From: JAEUHM01 sp964538625
GTDB taxonomy: Bacteria; Verrucomicrobiota; Verrucomicrobiia; Verrucomicrobiales; Verrucomicrobiaceae
Direction of reading: 5' to 3'
Assembly (NCBI GenBank): GCA_964538625.1
Contig: CAZIGH010000012.1
Span: forward strand, 1 to 64,000
Length of the DNA: 64,000 nucleotides
Shown here: positions 7,606-16,041 of the stretch, one piece after another
How the letters are laid out: every line of letters begins with the position of its first letter
How positions within the stretch are numbered: the stretch's first letter is position 1
Program-made: the position numbers and the translations under genes
The notes under the pieces: generated by a model
What the model was told of the DNA's origin: nothing
The model's input: the letters and a program-made list of their open reading frames with translations, nothing else
Database searches by the model: none

Positions 7606-9483
7606 ATGCTCTCCGTTTCCAACATCGAAAAAACCTATGCCGGCCGCACTCTCTTCGCCGGTGTCTCGTTCCATCTGCAACGCGGCGAGCGCATAGGCTT
7701 GGTGGGGCCCAACGGAGCGGGAAAGACCACCCTCTTCGGCCTGCTGCTAGGCGACGGTACGCCTGATGCGGGTCAAGTGATGTGGGAGAAGGGCGCAAGC
7801 GTGGGCTTCCTGCCCCAAGAAAGCGCTCCGGTGGGCAACGAAACGGTCCTGGAACTCGCACTCAGCCACGTCTCAGAGGCGGTGCGCTGGGAGGCGGAAC
7901 CGAAGGCGAAAAAAATCCTGCGCGGCCTCGCCTTCAGGCAGACGGATTTCGACCGCGCCGCAAAGACCCTCAGCGGCGGCTGGGTCATGCGTGCCCACCT
8001 GGCCCGGCTGCTGGTGCAGGAGCCGGACCTGCTGCTGCTGGACGAACCTACCAACCACCTGGACCTGGAATCGCTGCTCTGGTTCCAGGACTATCTGCAA
8101 GGGTATCCTGGAGCGATTCTGATGATCTCCCATGACCGTGAGTTCCTCAACGCACTCACCGACAGCATCCTCGAAATCGCACGCGGCACGGTCACACGTT
8201 ACCGGGGGAACTACGATGACTACGTGCGTGAGAAAGCGGCCCGCGAGGCTCAGCACGAGGCGGCTTACGCCAACCAGCAGCGTGAGATCGCCAAGCTCCA
8301 GCGCTTTGTGGATCGCTTCAAAGCGAAAGCCTCCAAGGCTTCCAGCGCTCAGAGCAAGATGAAGATGATCGACAAGCTGGATGTGCTCGACGCCCCTCTG
8401 GCGGCTGAAAAGACGGTTAAGTTCCGCTTTCCCCAGCCCAAGCCCAGTGGACAGCGCGTCATCCAGCTCAAGAACGTGGACTTCAGCTACGGCCTGACAC
8501 CAGTCTATACCGGGTTGGACCTGGAGGTAGAGAAGGGTCAACGCACCGTGCTGGTGGGGCCAAACGGTGCCGGCAAGTCCACCCTGCTCAAGCTGCTCGC
8601 AGGCGTGCTCCAGCCGCAGGGCGGCGAGCGAGTGCTCGGTTACAACGTGAAGCTCGGCTACTTCGCCCAGTACCGCATGGACGTACTCAACCCCAAGCAC
8701 ACCGTGCTCCAGAGCGCCCTCGACATGCCGAACCCCGTACCCGAGGTGGCCGCACGCACGCTTCTTGGCTCCTTTCTTTTCCGCGGGGAGGACGTCTTCA
8801 AGCCCGTCGGCATTCTCAGCGGCGGTGAAAAGACACGTCTCGCCCTCGTGAAGCTGCTGCTTGATCCACCAAACTTCCTCCTCATGGACGAGCCGACCAC
8901 GCACCTCGACATGGGCAGCATCGACGCCCTCATCGGAGCTCTGGAGCAGTACGAAGGCACGCTGGTTTTCATCAGCCACGATGTCCACTTCATCCGTGCC
9001 ATGGCCCGGACCGTACTGCACATCGACAGCGGCCGCCTCACCCCCTACGCAGGGGATTACCAATACTACCTGGACAAAACCAAAGCCGCTTCCGCTCGTG
9101 ACGCGCTCACCGCCACACTGACCAATCACCAGCCCACGGAAATAGCGGCAGCCACTGCCCCAAGGTCCTCCACCGTCCGCACGAAGGAACAAAAGCGCGC
9201 TGAAGCCCAGGCACGCCAGGCACGCAGCCAGCGGAAGAAGGAACTCGAGACACGGATCAGCGCCATCGAGGCCGAACTGGCCGCAAAGGAAAAGCGCAAC
9301 AGCGAAGTCGTCACCACCCTACAAGACTCCGCCGTCTGGTCAGATCCCACAAAGGCCATGGCCTTGCAGAAAGAGCACGATGAGCTGGCCGCCGCGATCG
9401 AAAGGCTCACCGCCGAGTGGGAGACTGCCACCTCGGAACTGGAGGCCCTGACAGCCAAACCAGAGGAGGCAACACAAGACTAG
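7606..9483 (+). CDS. ABC-F family ATPase (Uup/YheS-like ribosome-associated type)
   Basis: 625 aa with two ABC cassettes and no membrane segments, the hallmark of ABC-F proteins that act on ribosomes. Cassette 1 has Walker A GPNGAGKTT (about residues 33-41), signature LSGGW and Walker B LLLLDEPTNHLD. Cassette 2 has GPNGAGKST, LSGGEKTRLAL and LLMDEPTTHLD. Between them is the charged interdomain linker (about 240-300). A C-terminal coiled coil of about 100 residues (KKELETRISAIEAELAAKE) resembles Uup and YheS. The first signature is LSGGW rather than LSGGE/Q, a mild oddity. The ATG at 7606 precedes MLSVSNIEKTYAGR, the normal N-terminus; an upstream frame extension to 7261 lies antisense to another gene. 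The stop overlaps that of the convergent esterase. Confidence 0.92.
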   Translation: MLSVSNIEKTYAGRTLFAGVSFHLQRGERIGLVGPNGAGKTTLFGLLLGDGTPDAGQVMWEKGASVGFLPQESAPVGNETVLELALSHVSEAVRWEAEPKAKKILRGLAFRQTDFDRAAKTLSGGWVMRAHLARLLVQEPDLLLLDEPTNHLDLESLLWFQDYLQGYPGAILMISHDREFLNALTDSILEIARGTVTRYRGNYDDYVREKAAREAQHEAAYANQQREIAKLQRFVDRFKAKASKASSAQSKMKMIDKLDVLDAPLAAEKTVKFRFPQPKPSGQRVIQLKNVDFSYGLTPVYTGLDLEVEKGQRTVLVGPNGAGKSTLLKLLAGVLQPQGGERVLGYNVKLGYFAQYRMDVLNPKHTVLQSALDMPNPVPEVAARTLLGSFLFRGEDVFKPVGILSGGEKTRLALVKLLLDPPNFLLMDEPTTHLDMGSIDALIGALEQYEGTLVFISHDVHFIRAMARTVLHIDSGRLTPYAGDYQYYLDKTKAASARDALTATLTNHQPTEIAAATAPRSSTVRTKEQKRAEAQARQARSQRKKELETRISAIEAELAAKEKRNSEVVTTLQDSAVWSDPTKAMALQKEHDELAAAIERLTAEWETATSELEALTAKPEEATQD

Positions 9484-10544
9484 CGGAATACCAGCGGCAG
9501 GAAGTCTGCGAGATAGCGCCTCCACACCGGCCAGGAGTGGTCTCCATCCGTGATCAGGCCAGTGTGCTTCACACCACCGTCTGCAAGCATCTGCAGGAAC
9601 TGCTGATGACGCTGGACAAGAAAGTCATCCCTGCCGCACGCGATCCAGAGCAGCTTCAGGTTTGCGTTGAGCGTGTCAGCGGCGCTGGCAAGCTCCCTGC
9701 CCGCTTCCGTGGAACCTGGGGCGGTGCTGAAGGCTCCTATCCAGCCGAGTTTATCAGAGTTCGTGAGGCCTATGTGCAGCGCCTGGGAGCCACCCATGCT
9801 CAGACCGGCGAATCCGCGGCGAGCACCTTCTTTTTCCACCCGATACAACTTCTCCACAAGCGGGAGCGCCTCGGAGAAAAGCTCCTTCTCGAACACGCTG
9901 AAGGCCTCCATGCGCTTCGCCACGTCCTCGCGCGGCACCATTCCCAGCGGGTGCCCGTCCAGCATCACGATCACCATGGGCACGGCTTTTCCAGAGGCGA
10001 TAAGGTTATCCAGAATCCAGTGCGCTTTCCCATGCTCCACCCAAGCGCGTTGATTGTCACCAGAGCCGTGTTGCAGAATGAGCAGCGGAAAGGTGCCCTC
10101 TCCACTCTCATACCCCGGCGGCGTATAGACCACTAGCTCGCGCCGCGCACCCACGGCTTGGGAGTCATACTGATGAAGATGCACGGTCCCATGAGGCACG
10201 TCCTGCCAGTCCCATGCCGCGAGTGGAGTGGACGGAATGTGCAGAATGTTCTTGGAGGGTGAGCGCTGAGGCTTGAGCGCCGGGTTCAGAGGGTCAATCA
10301 CGTTCAAGCCATCCACGGAAAACGAATACTCCCACACACCGGCAGGCACTTTCTCCACCCGCAGAGACCACTGTCCTTTGTCACCTTTCACCAGCTCAAG
10401 AGGCTCCTTCTGCCACTGGCCAAGAAGCAGCACCCTTTGCGCTGTCGGCGCGCGCAATACAAACTGGAGCGCACCCCGCTCATCCACCGCAGGTTGGGCA
10501 AGGGCAGTGATGGCAAGAAGCGGCGTCAGGAGATAACGGATCAT
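9480..10544 (-). CDS. Secreted alpha/beta-hydrolase esterase with N-terminal Ig/E-set domain
   Basis: 354 aa from the ATG at 10544, with signal peptide MIRYLLTPLLAITALA. Residues about 20-110 resemble an early-set (CBM48-like) domain (FVLRAPTAQRVLLLGQW ... WEYSFSVDG). The rest is an esterase-D/enterochelin-esterase-like hydrolase: ELVVYTPPGYE at the domain start, the nucleophile elbow GLSMGGSQA, and the catalytic His in GDHSWPVWRRYL. This two-domain layout is that of the Fes/xylan esterase family found in polysaccharide degraders. Substrate unknown; a carbohydrate ester is likely. It shares the palindrome CTAG with the ABC-F gene, so both stops use the same four bases. Confidence 0.85.
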   Translation of the reverse strand: MIRYLLTPLLAITALAQPAVDERGALQFVLRAPTAQRVLLLGQWQKEPLELVKGDKGQWSLRVEKVPAGVWEYSFSVDGLNVIDPLNPALKPQRSPSKNILHIPSTPLAAWDWQDVPHGTVHLHQYDSQAVGARRELVVYTPPGYESGEGTFPLLILQHGSGDNQRAWVEHGKAHWILDNLIASGKAVPMVIVMLDGHPLGMVPREDVAKRMEAFSVFEKELFSEALPLVEKLYRVEKEGARRGFAGLSMGGSQALHIGLTNSDKLGWIGAFSTAPGSTEAGRELASAADTLNANLKLLWIACGRDDFLVQRHQQFLQMLADGGVKHTGLITDGDHSWPVWRRYLADFLPLVFR

Positions 10545-10630
10545 CCTCTCATGCTTGCGCAGGACAGAGGTGCATCGCAAACTTTTTCCTGCCTGGCAAA
10601 GGGGGGCAGCTGCGCCACACCCGGTGCGTC

Positions 10631-11284
10631 TCAGGCTTTCCGGGTCTTCTTCGAGCGCTTTCGCTCCGGGAAGCAAGTGGTACAAATCTCGCACACCGTG
10701 CCGTCACAGCCACGCGCGGTGCAGTGCTCCCTGCCGTAAAAGATGATCTGGAGATGAAGCTTGTTCCACGCACTCGCCGGGAAGAGGCGCTTCAAGTCCC
10801 GCTCGGTCTGGGCTACGGAGCGGCCATTGGTAAGGCCCCAGCGCTGAGCCAGGCGGTGGATGTGCGTGTCCACAGGAAAAGAGGGCACGCCAAACGCCTG
10901 CGCCATCACCACCTGCGCCGTCTTGTGTCCCACGCCGGGGAGCTCCTCCAGCTCCTCCAGCTTCGCGGGCACCTGCCCCGCATGACGCTCCACCAGCAGC
11001 CGAGAGAGCTCCTTGATGGCACGGGCCTTCTGCGGACCCAGTCCGCAGGGTCTCACGATGGCCTCTATGGCTTCCACCGGCTGCTCCGCCATGGTGGCAG
11101 GCTCACGGGCCAGCGCGAAGAGCCTCGGCGTGATCTGGTTCACCCGCACATCCGTGCATTGTGCCGAGAGCAGCACGGCGACAAGCAGCGTGTAAGCATC
11201 TGTGTGATCCAGCGGTACGGGAGTCTCAGGATACAACTCCTCCAGCCTGCGCCCAATCCACGCTGCACGCTGAGTTCTGGTCAC
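10631..11284 (-). CDS. nth: Endonuclease III (DNA glycosylase/AP lyase)
   Basis: Base-excision repair enzyme for oxidised pyrimidines. Seen: LLSAQCTDVRVN near residue 38, the helix-hairpin-helix LPGVGHKTAQVV at about 114 containing the catalytic Lys, and VDTHIHRLAQRWGLT with the catalytic Asp. The C-terminal iron-sulfur loop differs from the E. coli C-x6-C-x2-C-x5-C pattern. Here five cysteines occur as C-x4-C-x4-C-x2-C-x2-C, close to the 'CPARGHDPxxCPIC' subtype known from other bacteria. The 217 aa length is normal. It lies 86 bp upstream of the esterase gene and 15 bp downstream of the 3D-domain lipoprotein gene on the same strand. Confidence 0.94.
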   Translation of the reverse strand: MTRTQRAAWIGRRLEELYPETPVPLDHTDAYTLLVAVLLSAQCTDVRVNQITPRLFALAREPATMAEQPVEAIEAIVRPCGLGPQKARAIKELSRLLVERHAGQVPAKLEELEELPGVGHKTAQVVMAQAFGVPSFPVDTHIHRLAQRWGLTNGRSVAQTERDLKRLFPASAWNKLHLQIIFYGREHCTARGCDGTVCEICTTCFPERKRSKKTRKA

Positions 11285-11299
11285 TGCGGGCGACGGGAC

Positions 11300-11800
11300 T
11301 CAGATGGAGCGCTTGATCCGATCCACCATCCGGCGGATGTGCCCGTAGTGCTGCCTGTCTTCCATGATGTTCAGGCTCTTGCGGAAAGAACCCCACTTCA
11401 GCACGCGGATGTTCACCTTGCGCGCACCCCACTGAGCCATCGCCTCCTTGCTTGGCTTGTAAAGATCAATGGTATTCGTGCCGACCAACGCAGACCCATA
11501 GTCATCCACCTGGTAGATACCTGGCATACCCTCTATCTGGAACACGGTACCCACTGGATACACAGACCAGTCAGCGGCAGCACTGTTGACGCGGCCGTAG
11601 CGCAGCTGGGTGCCTACCGCCGTCTTGGTGCCATACTGAATGTGGTCGCCCTCCGTATGCGTGTAAGCCGTCGTTTTGACGCTCACGATGCGCCCGGCAC
11701 GGCTGCTGCCGCTAGAGCTGTTGGTGAAGCTGCCGGGTGCATTGCAGGAGACCATGAAAAACAGGGCGCAGCAGGAAAGGATCAACGGGAGAAGCCTCAT
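11300..11800 (-). CDS. 3D-domain lipoprotein (double-psi beta-barrel, MltA/RlpA-like)
   Basis: 166 aa with a lipoprotein signal peptide ending at Cys19 (FFMVSC). The C-terminal half carries the '3D' motif set: TAYTHTEGD, YPVGTVFQIEG, YQVDDYGSALVG and NTIDLYKPSKEAMAQWG. The three conserved acidic residues that name the domain (VDD and the D of TIDLY) are present. The fold is shared with lytic transglycosylase MltA and with bacterial cell-wall hydrolases of the YuiC type, so a role in peptidoglycan turnover at the envelope is likely. The stop is 15 bp from the start of nth, suggesting a shared transcript. Confidence 0.85.
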   Translation of the reverse strand: MRLLPLILSCCALFFMVSCNAPGSFTNSSSGSSRAGRIVSVKTTAYTHTEGDHIQYGTKTAVGTQLRYGRVNSAAADWSVYPVGTVFQIEGMPGIYQVDDYGSALVGTNTIDLYKPSKEAMAQWGARKVNIRVLKWGSFRKSLNIMEDRQHYGHIRRMVDRIKRSI

Positions 11801-11912
11801 GTTAGTTAAGGTATCTTGATATTACACTTTTCTCAAAAAGCTGTCTCATTTTGAACCACTTGCAGCCGGTTTGCAACCCTGCGTTGTTCGCAAAAAGGCA
11901 GCCCTCGCTTTC

Positions 11913-12602
11913 TCACTGCCGATCGGTTGGAATGCGGATCCTTCCCGGGTCTTCGAGTGGCGGCAAGCCTACAGCCGGCGCAGGCGGTTTGCGCGCATCC
12001 TCCTCCGCTTTCTTTGCGGCCTTGTTTCCCGCCACACGATCCGCCTCTTGCTTCTCCCGCACGTCCTCCATCATCTGGCGCTTCTCGCTGCGAGTGGTGG
12101 GAAGCATGTTTTTGTCGCCCGCAGAAACGGACTGCAACCTGTCGATGGGCGGATACTTCTTCTTCATCTCAGCCACCACCGAATCCGGCACACCTTCCCA
12201 GATGGTGACCAGCCCATCCCCCACGGGCTTGTCGATCGTCAGGTAGTCCACCGGCTGGCCATTGACCAGAGCCAGGATGACCTGACCCTGCCTCGTGCGG
12301 GTGAGAAGCTCGAGAGCGTTCGTCCCGCGAAAATCCAGCCTCAGCGTGACGCCATTTCCATTTCCGTTCGGAGCGGGGAAAGAATGGAATGCCGCCACCT
12401 CATTGTGAGAGAACTCGGCGACTTTGCGGAAAATCATCGCCTGGTTGGATCCCGGGACCGCATACTTGAAAATGCTGCGGGGCGACTCGTTGGCCTCTCC
12501 CTGGGAGTGAAAGGAAATAGTGAACTTGGGCTTTCGGCTCATAGCCCCCACGCTTGGGGCCAGTGCCATGCAGGCAGTGAGGACGAGTAAAAAGAGCTTC
12601 AT
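11913..12602 (-). CDS. Secreted protein of unknown function
   Basis: 229 aa with a signal peptide (MKLFLLVLTACMALAPSVGA). The first part of the mature protein (about 25-145) looks like a folded beta-rich domain with an FHSQGEANESPRS start. The C-terminal 75 residues are charged and proline-rich (KQEADRVAGNKAAKKAEEDARKPP is part helix, part linker) and probably disordered. No family was recognised. A Cys at position 11 is inside the hydrophobic core and not at a lipobox. The gene is divergent from prs across 132 bp. Confidence 0.6.
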   Translation of the reverse strand: MKLFLLVLTACMALAPSVGAMSRKPKFTISFHSQGEANESPRSIFKYAVPGSNQAMIFRKVAEFSHNEVAAFHSFPAPNGNGNGVTLRLDFRGTNALELLTRTRQGQVILALVNGQPVDYLTIDKPVGDGLVTIWEGVPDSVVAEMKKKYPPIDRLQSVSAGDKNMLPTTRSEKRQMMEDVREKQEADRVAGNKAAKKAEEDARKPPAPAVGLPPLEDPGRIRIPTDRQ

Positions 12603-12734
12603 GCGTCAGATGAAACCCGATTCGTCGGCAGATTGCAACCCCTCCAGCGGCCCGCGCTGGATCAAGTCGCATCTCTGTCACATCCCAAGGTTGATTTCCC
12701 GGCAGCCCGGGTTCTACTCGCCAGCACCATCCTA

Positions 12735-13673
12735 ATGAACGACTCCCTCAAGGTCCTCAGCGGCTCCGCACATCCTGAACTCGCCAAAGCAATCGCCAAC
12801 AACCTGGGCGTGCCGCTCTGCTCAACCACGCTGGACACCTTTCCGGACGGGGAAACCTTCGTGCAGATCAATGAGAACATCCGCGGCAGAGACGTCTTCA
12901 TCGTGCAACCCACGTGCCCGCCGACCAACCAAAACCTCATGGAGCTGCTCATCATGGTGGACGCCGTTCGCCGCGCCAGCGCGCACCGCATCACCGCCGT
13001 GCTCCCATTTTTCGGCTACGCCAGGCAAGACCGCAAAGACCGCCCCCGGGTCCCCATCACAGCCAAGCTGGTGGCCAACCTCATGGTCGCCGCCGGCGTA
13101 CAGCGCGTCCTGACGGTGGATCTCCACGCCGGCCAGATCCAGGGCTTCTTCGATATCCCGGTGGATCACCTCTACGCCGCCCCGGTCCTCGTCAAAGGGC
13201 TTCGCGAACGCGTGGACGGAGACTTGGTGGTCGTCTCGCCCGACGTAGGCGGCATCAAGATGACCCATGCCTACGCGAAGACGCTAGGTGCGCCCATGGC
13301 CATCGTGGCAAAAAACCGCGTCAGCGCAGAGGAAGTGCAGGCTCTGAGCGTCATCGGAGACGTAGCCGGAAAAAACGTACTGCTCGTGGACGACCTCACA
13401 GAGACCGCCGGCACCCTCACAGCCGCCGCTGGGCTACTCCAAAAACACGGAGCCAAGAACATCTACGCCGCCGTGACCCACGGCGTGCTGGGGGAAAAAG
13501 GCCGGGAACGCCTCGCCAGCTCGCCCATCATCGAGCTCTTCGCCACCAACAGCGTGCCTCAGGCACACGGAGACAAAGTAACCACACTGGACATCTCCCC
13601 CCTGCTTGCAGAAGCCATCAAGCGCATCCACTCAGACGAGTCCGTCACATCCCTGTTTGACATCCGGGGCTAG
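12735..13673 (+). CDS. prs: Ribose-phosphate pyrophosphokinase (PRPP synthetase)
   Basis: Makes PRPP from ribose-5-phosphate and ATP for purine, pyrimidine, His, Trp and NAD synthesis. Seen: LKVLSGSAHPELAKAIA start, ENIRGRDVFIVQPT, the flexible-loop region FFGYARQDRKDRPR, LTVDLHAGQIQGFFDIPVDHL with the catalytic His, VSPDVGG, and the PRPP-binding loop VLLVDDLTETAGT (family form VDDxxxTGGT; the second Gly is Ala here). The chosen ATG gives 312 aa, as in the class I family. In-frame codons further upstream overlap the divergent promoter region. It leads into rplY-pth-rpsF-ssb, the common prs-rplY-pth order. Confidence 0.95.
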   Translation: MNDSLKVLSGSAHPELAKAIANNLGVPLCSTTLDTFPDGETFVQINENIRGRDVFIVQPTCPPTNQNLMELLIMVDAVRRASAHRITAVLPFFGYARQDRKDRPRVPITAKLVANLMVAAGVQRVLTVDLHAGQIQGFFDIPVDHLYAAPVLVKGLRERVDGDLVVVSPDVGGIKMTHAYAKTLGAPMAIVAKNRVSAEEVQALSVIGDVAGKNVLLVDDLTETAGTLTAAAGLLQKHGAKNIYAAVTHGVLGEKGRERLASSPIIELFATNSVPQAHGDKVTTLDISPLLAEAIKRIHSDESVTSLFDIRG

Positions 13674-13767
13674 ACGGTTATTCTCCCGGCCCTTTTTTCC
13701 CAGCCAGCCTGCTCTCGCGGCGGCGGGTATGGGTATCTCAACTGTCACCTTCACACGCTAGAACGTC

Positions 13768-14409
13768 ATGGCCAACATCATCGAACTCCAAGCTCAAGCC
13801 CGCTCCGAGAGCGGCACCTCCGCCGTGGGCCGCCTCCGCCGCGCCGGCTCCATCCCTGGCGTACTCTACGGCCGCAAGCGCGAAAACACCAACATCCAGG
13901 TGGACGGAAAGACCTTCACCCGCATCATCGACCACTCCGCCTCGGACAATATTCTCGTCAATCTCCAGCTCGGTGGCAGTGAGCAGCTCGCCCTCGTTCA
14001 GGAAGTGCAGCATGACCATCTCAAAGGCGGCATCCTCCACGTTGACTTCCACGCTGTGGCCATGGATGAAGACATCCACGCCGACGTCCCAGTCGAAACC
14101 GCAGGCACTCCAGAGGGTGCCAAGTTCGGCGGCCAGCTGGAACTCATGCTCCACGCCATCGAGGTCCACTGCCTTCCCAAGGACCTGCCAGAGCGCATCA
14201 CCGTGGACGTCTCCGCCCTCAAGGTGGGTGAAGCCATCCACGTCCGCGAACTGAACCTGCCTCAGGGCGTCAAGGTGCGTCTGGACGGCGATGTCGTCGT
14301 AGCCATCGTCCATGAGCCCAAGGTCGATGACTCCCCTGCCCCTGCCGCCGCCGCCGCACCTGCCAAAGGTGCCGCCAAGGCTGCGCCAGCTGCCGCCGCC
14401 AAGAAGTAA
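13768..14409 (+). CDS. rplY: 50S ribosomal protein bL25 (Ctc form)
   Basis: 5S-rRNA-binding ribosomal protein. The N-terminal L25 domain shows the hallmark SGTSAVGRLRRAGSIPGVLYG. The C-terminal TL5/Ctc domain includes GGILHVDFHAVAMDE, VPVETAGTPEGAKFGGQL and LPERITVDVSALKVGEAIHV. The last 30 residues are an Ala/Lys/Pro-rich tail (AAAAPAKGAAK). At 213 aa it is the long form that has both domains. prs lies upstream and pth 41 bp downstream. Confidence 0.95.
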   Translation: MANIIELQAQARSESGTSAVGRLRRAGSIPGVLYGRKRENTNIQVDGKTFTRIIDHSASDNILVNLQLGGSEQLALVQEVQHDHLKGGILHVDFHAVAMDEDIHADVPVETAGTPEGAKFGGQLELMLHAIEVHCLPKDLPERITVDVSALKVGEAIHVRELNLPQGVKVRLDGDVVVAIVHEPKVDDSPAPAAAAAPAKGAAKAAPAAAAKK

Positions 14410-14450
14410 TCAAGCCGCTCCCTTGTGAAGTCTGAGAATACGGCGCGGAT

Positions 14451-15044
14451 GTGGATGCCAGTGAAAACCAGCCCCTCATCCCGCGCCTGATTGTCGGACT
14501 CGGCAATCCCGGAGAAACCTATCGCGACACCCGTCACAACATCGGATTCATGGTCTTGGACGAAGTCGCGCAACGCCTGCAAACGAGCTACCAGCCCGAG
14601 AAGCGCTGGACGGCCCACCTGGCCCGCGCTGGAAAAACCTGGCTCGCAAAACCGCAGACCTACATGAATGACAGCGGACGTGCCGTCGCTGGCCTAGCCC
14701 GTTATCAAAAGATCGAGCCAGCAGAGACACTGGTCGTTTATGACGACGTGGACCTGCCTCTCGGTGCACTTCGTCTCCGTCTCTCCGGTTCCGCCGCAGG
14801 CCACAATGGCATCAAGTCCATCATAGCCACGCTTGGTACCGACGCCTTCCCCCGCCTCAAAGTCGGCATCGCCGCCGCATCTGGCCGCCCCGCAGGCTCC
14901 CGCATGGTCGGCCACGTCCTGGGGCGCTTCACAGAGGACGAGCGCGCCGGGCTCAGCGAGATCATTTCCCGCTCAGCAGACGCCGTTCTCCACAGCCTGC
15001 AACACGGGGTCGCCGCCGCCATGAATCTTTTCAACCGCAAGTAA
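14451..15044 (+). CDS. pth: Peptidyl-tRNA hydrolase
   Basis: Recycles peptidyl-tRNA released by stalled ribosomes. Seen: LIVGLGNPGETYRDTRHNIGF with the catalytic His, KPQTYMNDSG with the catalytic Asn, VVYDDVDLPLG with the catalytic Asp, and SAAGHNGIKSI. The start is a GTG at 14451; an overlapping ATG two bases earlier is in another frame. The 197 aa length is normal. The order rplY-pth-rpsF is conserved in many bacteria, and rpsF starts 23 bp downstream. Confidence 0.95.
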   Translation: MDASENQPLIPRLIVGLGNPGETYRDTRHNIGFMVLDEVAQRLQTSYQPEKRWTAHLARAGKTWLAKPQTYMNDSGRAVAGLARYQKIEPAETLVVYDDVDLPLGALRLRLSGSAAGHNGIKSIIATLGTDAFPRLKVGIAAASGRPAGSRMVGHVLGRFTEDERAGLSEIISRSADAVLHSLQHGVAAAMNLFNRK

Positions 15045-15067
15045 CACCACCGAACACCACCCATCCC

Positions 15068-15352
15068 ATGAAAAAATACGAAGCCATGATCGTGCTCGAC
15101 ACCAAGGGCAAAGAAGAAACCGTCGATCAACTTGTCTCCGCCGTGACCAAGGAACTCGAAAAAGCCGGAGCCAAGCTGGAGCAGGTGGACAACCTCGGCA
15201 AACGCAAGTTCCCCTACAGCCCACGCCACGTCGAAGCCGGTTACTTCGTGAACATCCAGTTCGAAGCAGAGCCCACCGCCCTGGACAGCGCCCGCGCCAA
15301 GCTCAAGCTCAACGACAGCATCTATCAGCAGTACTATCAGGTGCGCGCCTGA
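15068..15352 (+). CDS. rpsF: 30S ribosomal protein bS6
   Basis: Small-subunit protein that binds with bS18 in the central domain. The 94-aa sequence is typical: KKYEAMIVLD start, a GKRKFPYSPRHVEAGYFVNIQFEA core and a short C-terminus. It is followed by an intrinsic terminator and then ssb; rpsR and rplI, often next, are not here. Confidence 0.95.
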   Translation: MKKYEAMIVLDTKGKEETVDQLVSAVTKELEKAGAKLEQVDNLGKRKFPYSPRHVEAGYFVNIQFEAEPTALDSARAKLKLNDSIYQQYYQVRA

Positions 15353-15375
15353 GCCTCCCTCACGAAGCACCTTTT

Positions 15376-15416
15376 GCGCCCCGTCCCGCCTTTCGCGGTC
15401 CGGGGCGCGTTATTTT
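15376..15416 (+). terminator. Intrinsic terminator after rpsF
   Basis: An 8-bp outer stem (GCGCCCCG at 15376-15383 with CGGGGCGC at 15401-15408) encloses an inner CCGC/GCGG hairpin, followed by GTTATTTTT. It closes the prs-rplY-pth-rpsF run and separates it from ssb. Confidence 0.8.
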
Positions 15417-15456
15417 TGTCGCATTACCACAGGACCACCGCTAGCCTCACCACGTT

Positions 15457-16041
15457 ATGGCCTCATTGAACAAAGTTATGTTGATCGGGAATCTGACTCG
15501 GGATCCCGATGTCCGCTACACCCCCAAAGGCAGCGCCGTGGCGGATCTCGGACTCGCCGTGAACCGAACCTACGTTTCTGAATCCGGTGAAAAAGTGCAG
15601 GAGGTCACCTATCTTGACGTCGTCCTGTGGTCACGCCTCGCCGAGCTAGCATCCCAGTATTTGCACAAGGGGAGTCCTGTTTACATTGAGGGGCGTCTTC
15701 AAATGGACAGTTGGGAGGACAAGCAGAGCGGTCAGAAGCGCACCAAACTGAGAGTCGTGGGAGAAAACCTCCAGTTCCTTGGCCGCCGTGAAGGTTCAGA
15801 CGACGGGGGCGCACACGAGGGAGGATCTGGCCCAGCACCCCAGCAGCGACCCTACCCAGGGGGTGGCGGCGGCTTCCAGCGTAGCGCGAGACCGGCTGGT
15901 GGCGGTGGCGGTGGCGGCAGTGGCTTCCAGCAGCGCAGCTCACCTCCCCCACAGCGTCAGGCCCCTCCCCAGAACCAACATGACGACTTCGGGGACGGCC
16001 CCATCACGGACGGCCTGGACGATGACGAGATTCCGTTTTGA
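15457..16041 (+). CDS. ssb: Single-stranded DNA-binding protein
   Basis: Binds ssDNA as a tetramer in replication and repair. Seen: the OB-fold (residues 1-108: MASLNKVMLIGNLTRDPDVR, VTYLDVVLW, GSPVYIEGRLQ), a long Gly/Pro/Gln-rich linker (about 115-180) and the acidic partner-binding tip DDDEIPF at the end. The 194 aa length is at the upper end because of the linker. Its last 38 bp overlap the end of the convergent MMPL gene. A terminator upstream implies its own promoter. Confidence 0.95.
   Translation: MASLNKVMLIGNLTRDPDVRYTPKGSAVADLGLAVNRTYVSESGEKVQEVTYLDVVLWSRLAELASQYLHKGSPVYIEGRLQMDSWEDKQSGQKRTKLRVVGENLQFLGRREGSDDGGAHEGGSGPAPQQRPYPGGGGGFQRSARPAGGGGGGGSGFQQRSSPPPQRQAPPQNQHDDFGDGPITDGLDDDEIPF

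Noticed and set aside
7873..9192. 439-aa open frame antisense to the ABC-F gene
   Set aside because: No recognisable motif; the sense strand codes for two complete ABC cassettes.
10724..11809. 361-aa open frame antisense to nth and the 3D lipoprotein
   Set aside because: Runs across two real genes and the gap between them; no motif.
15840..15970. GGTGGCGG repeats as a mobile-element remnant
   Set aside because: They encode the Gly/Gln-rich linker normal for SSB.
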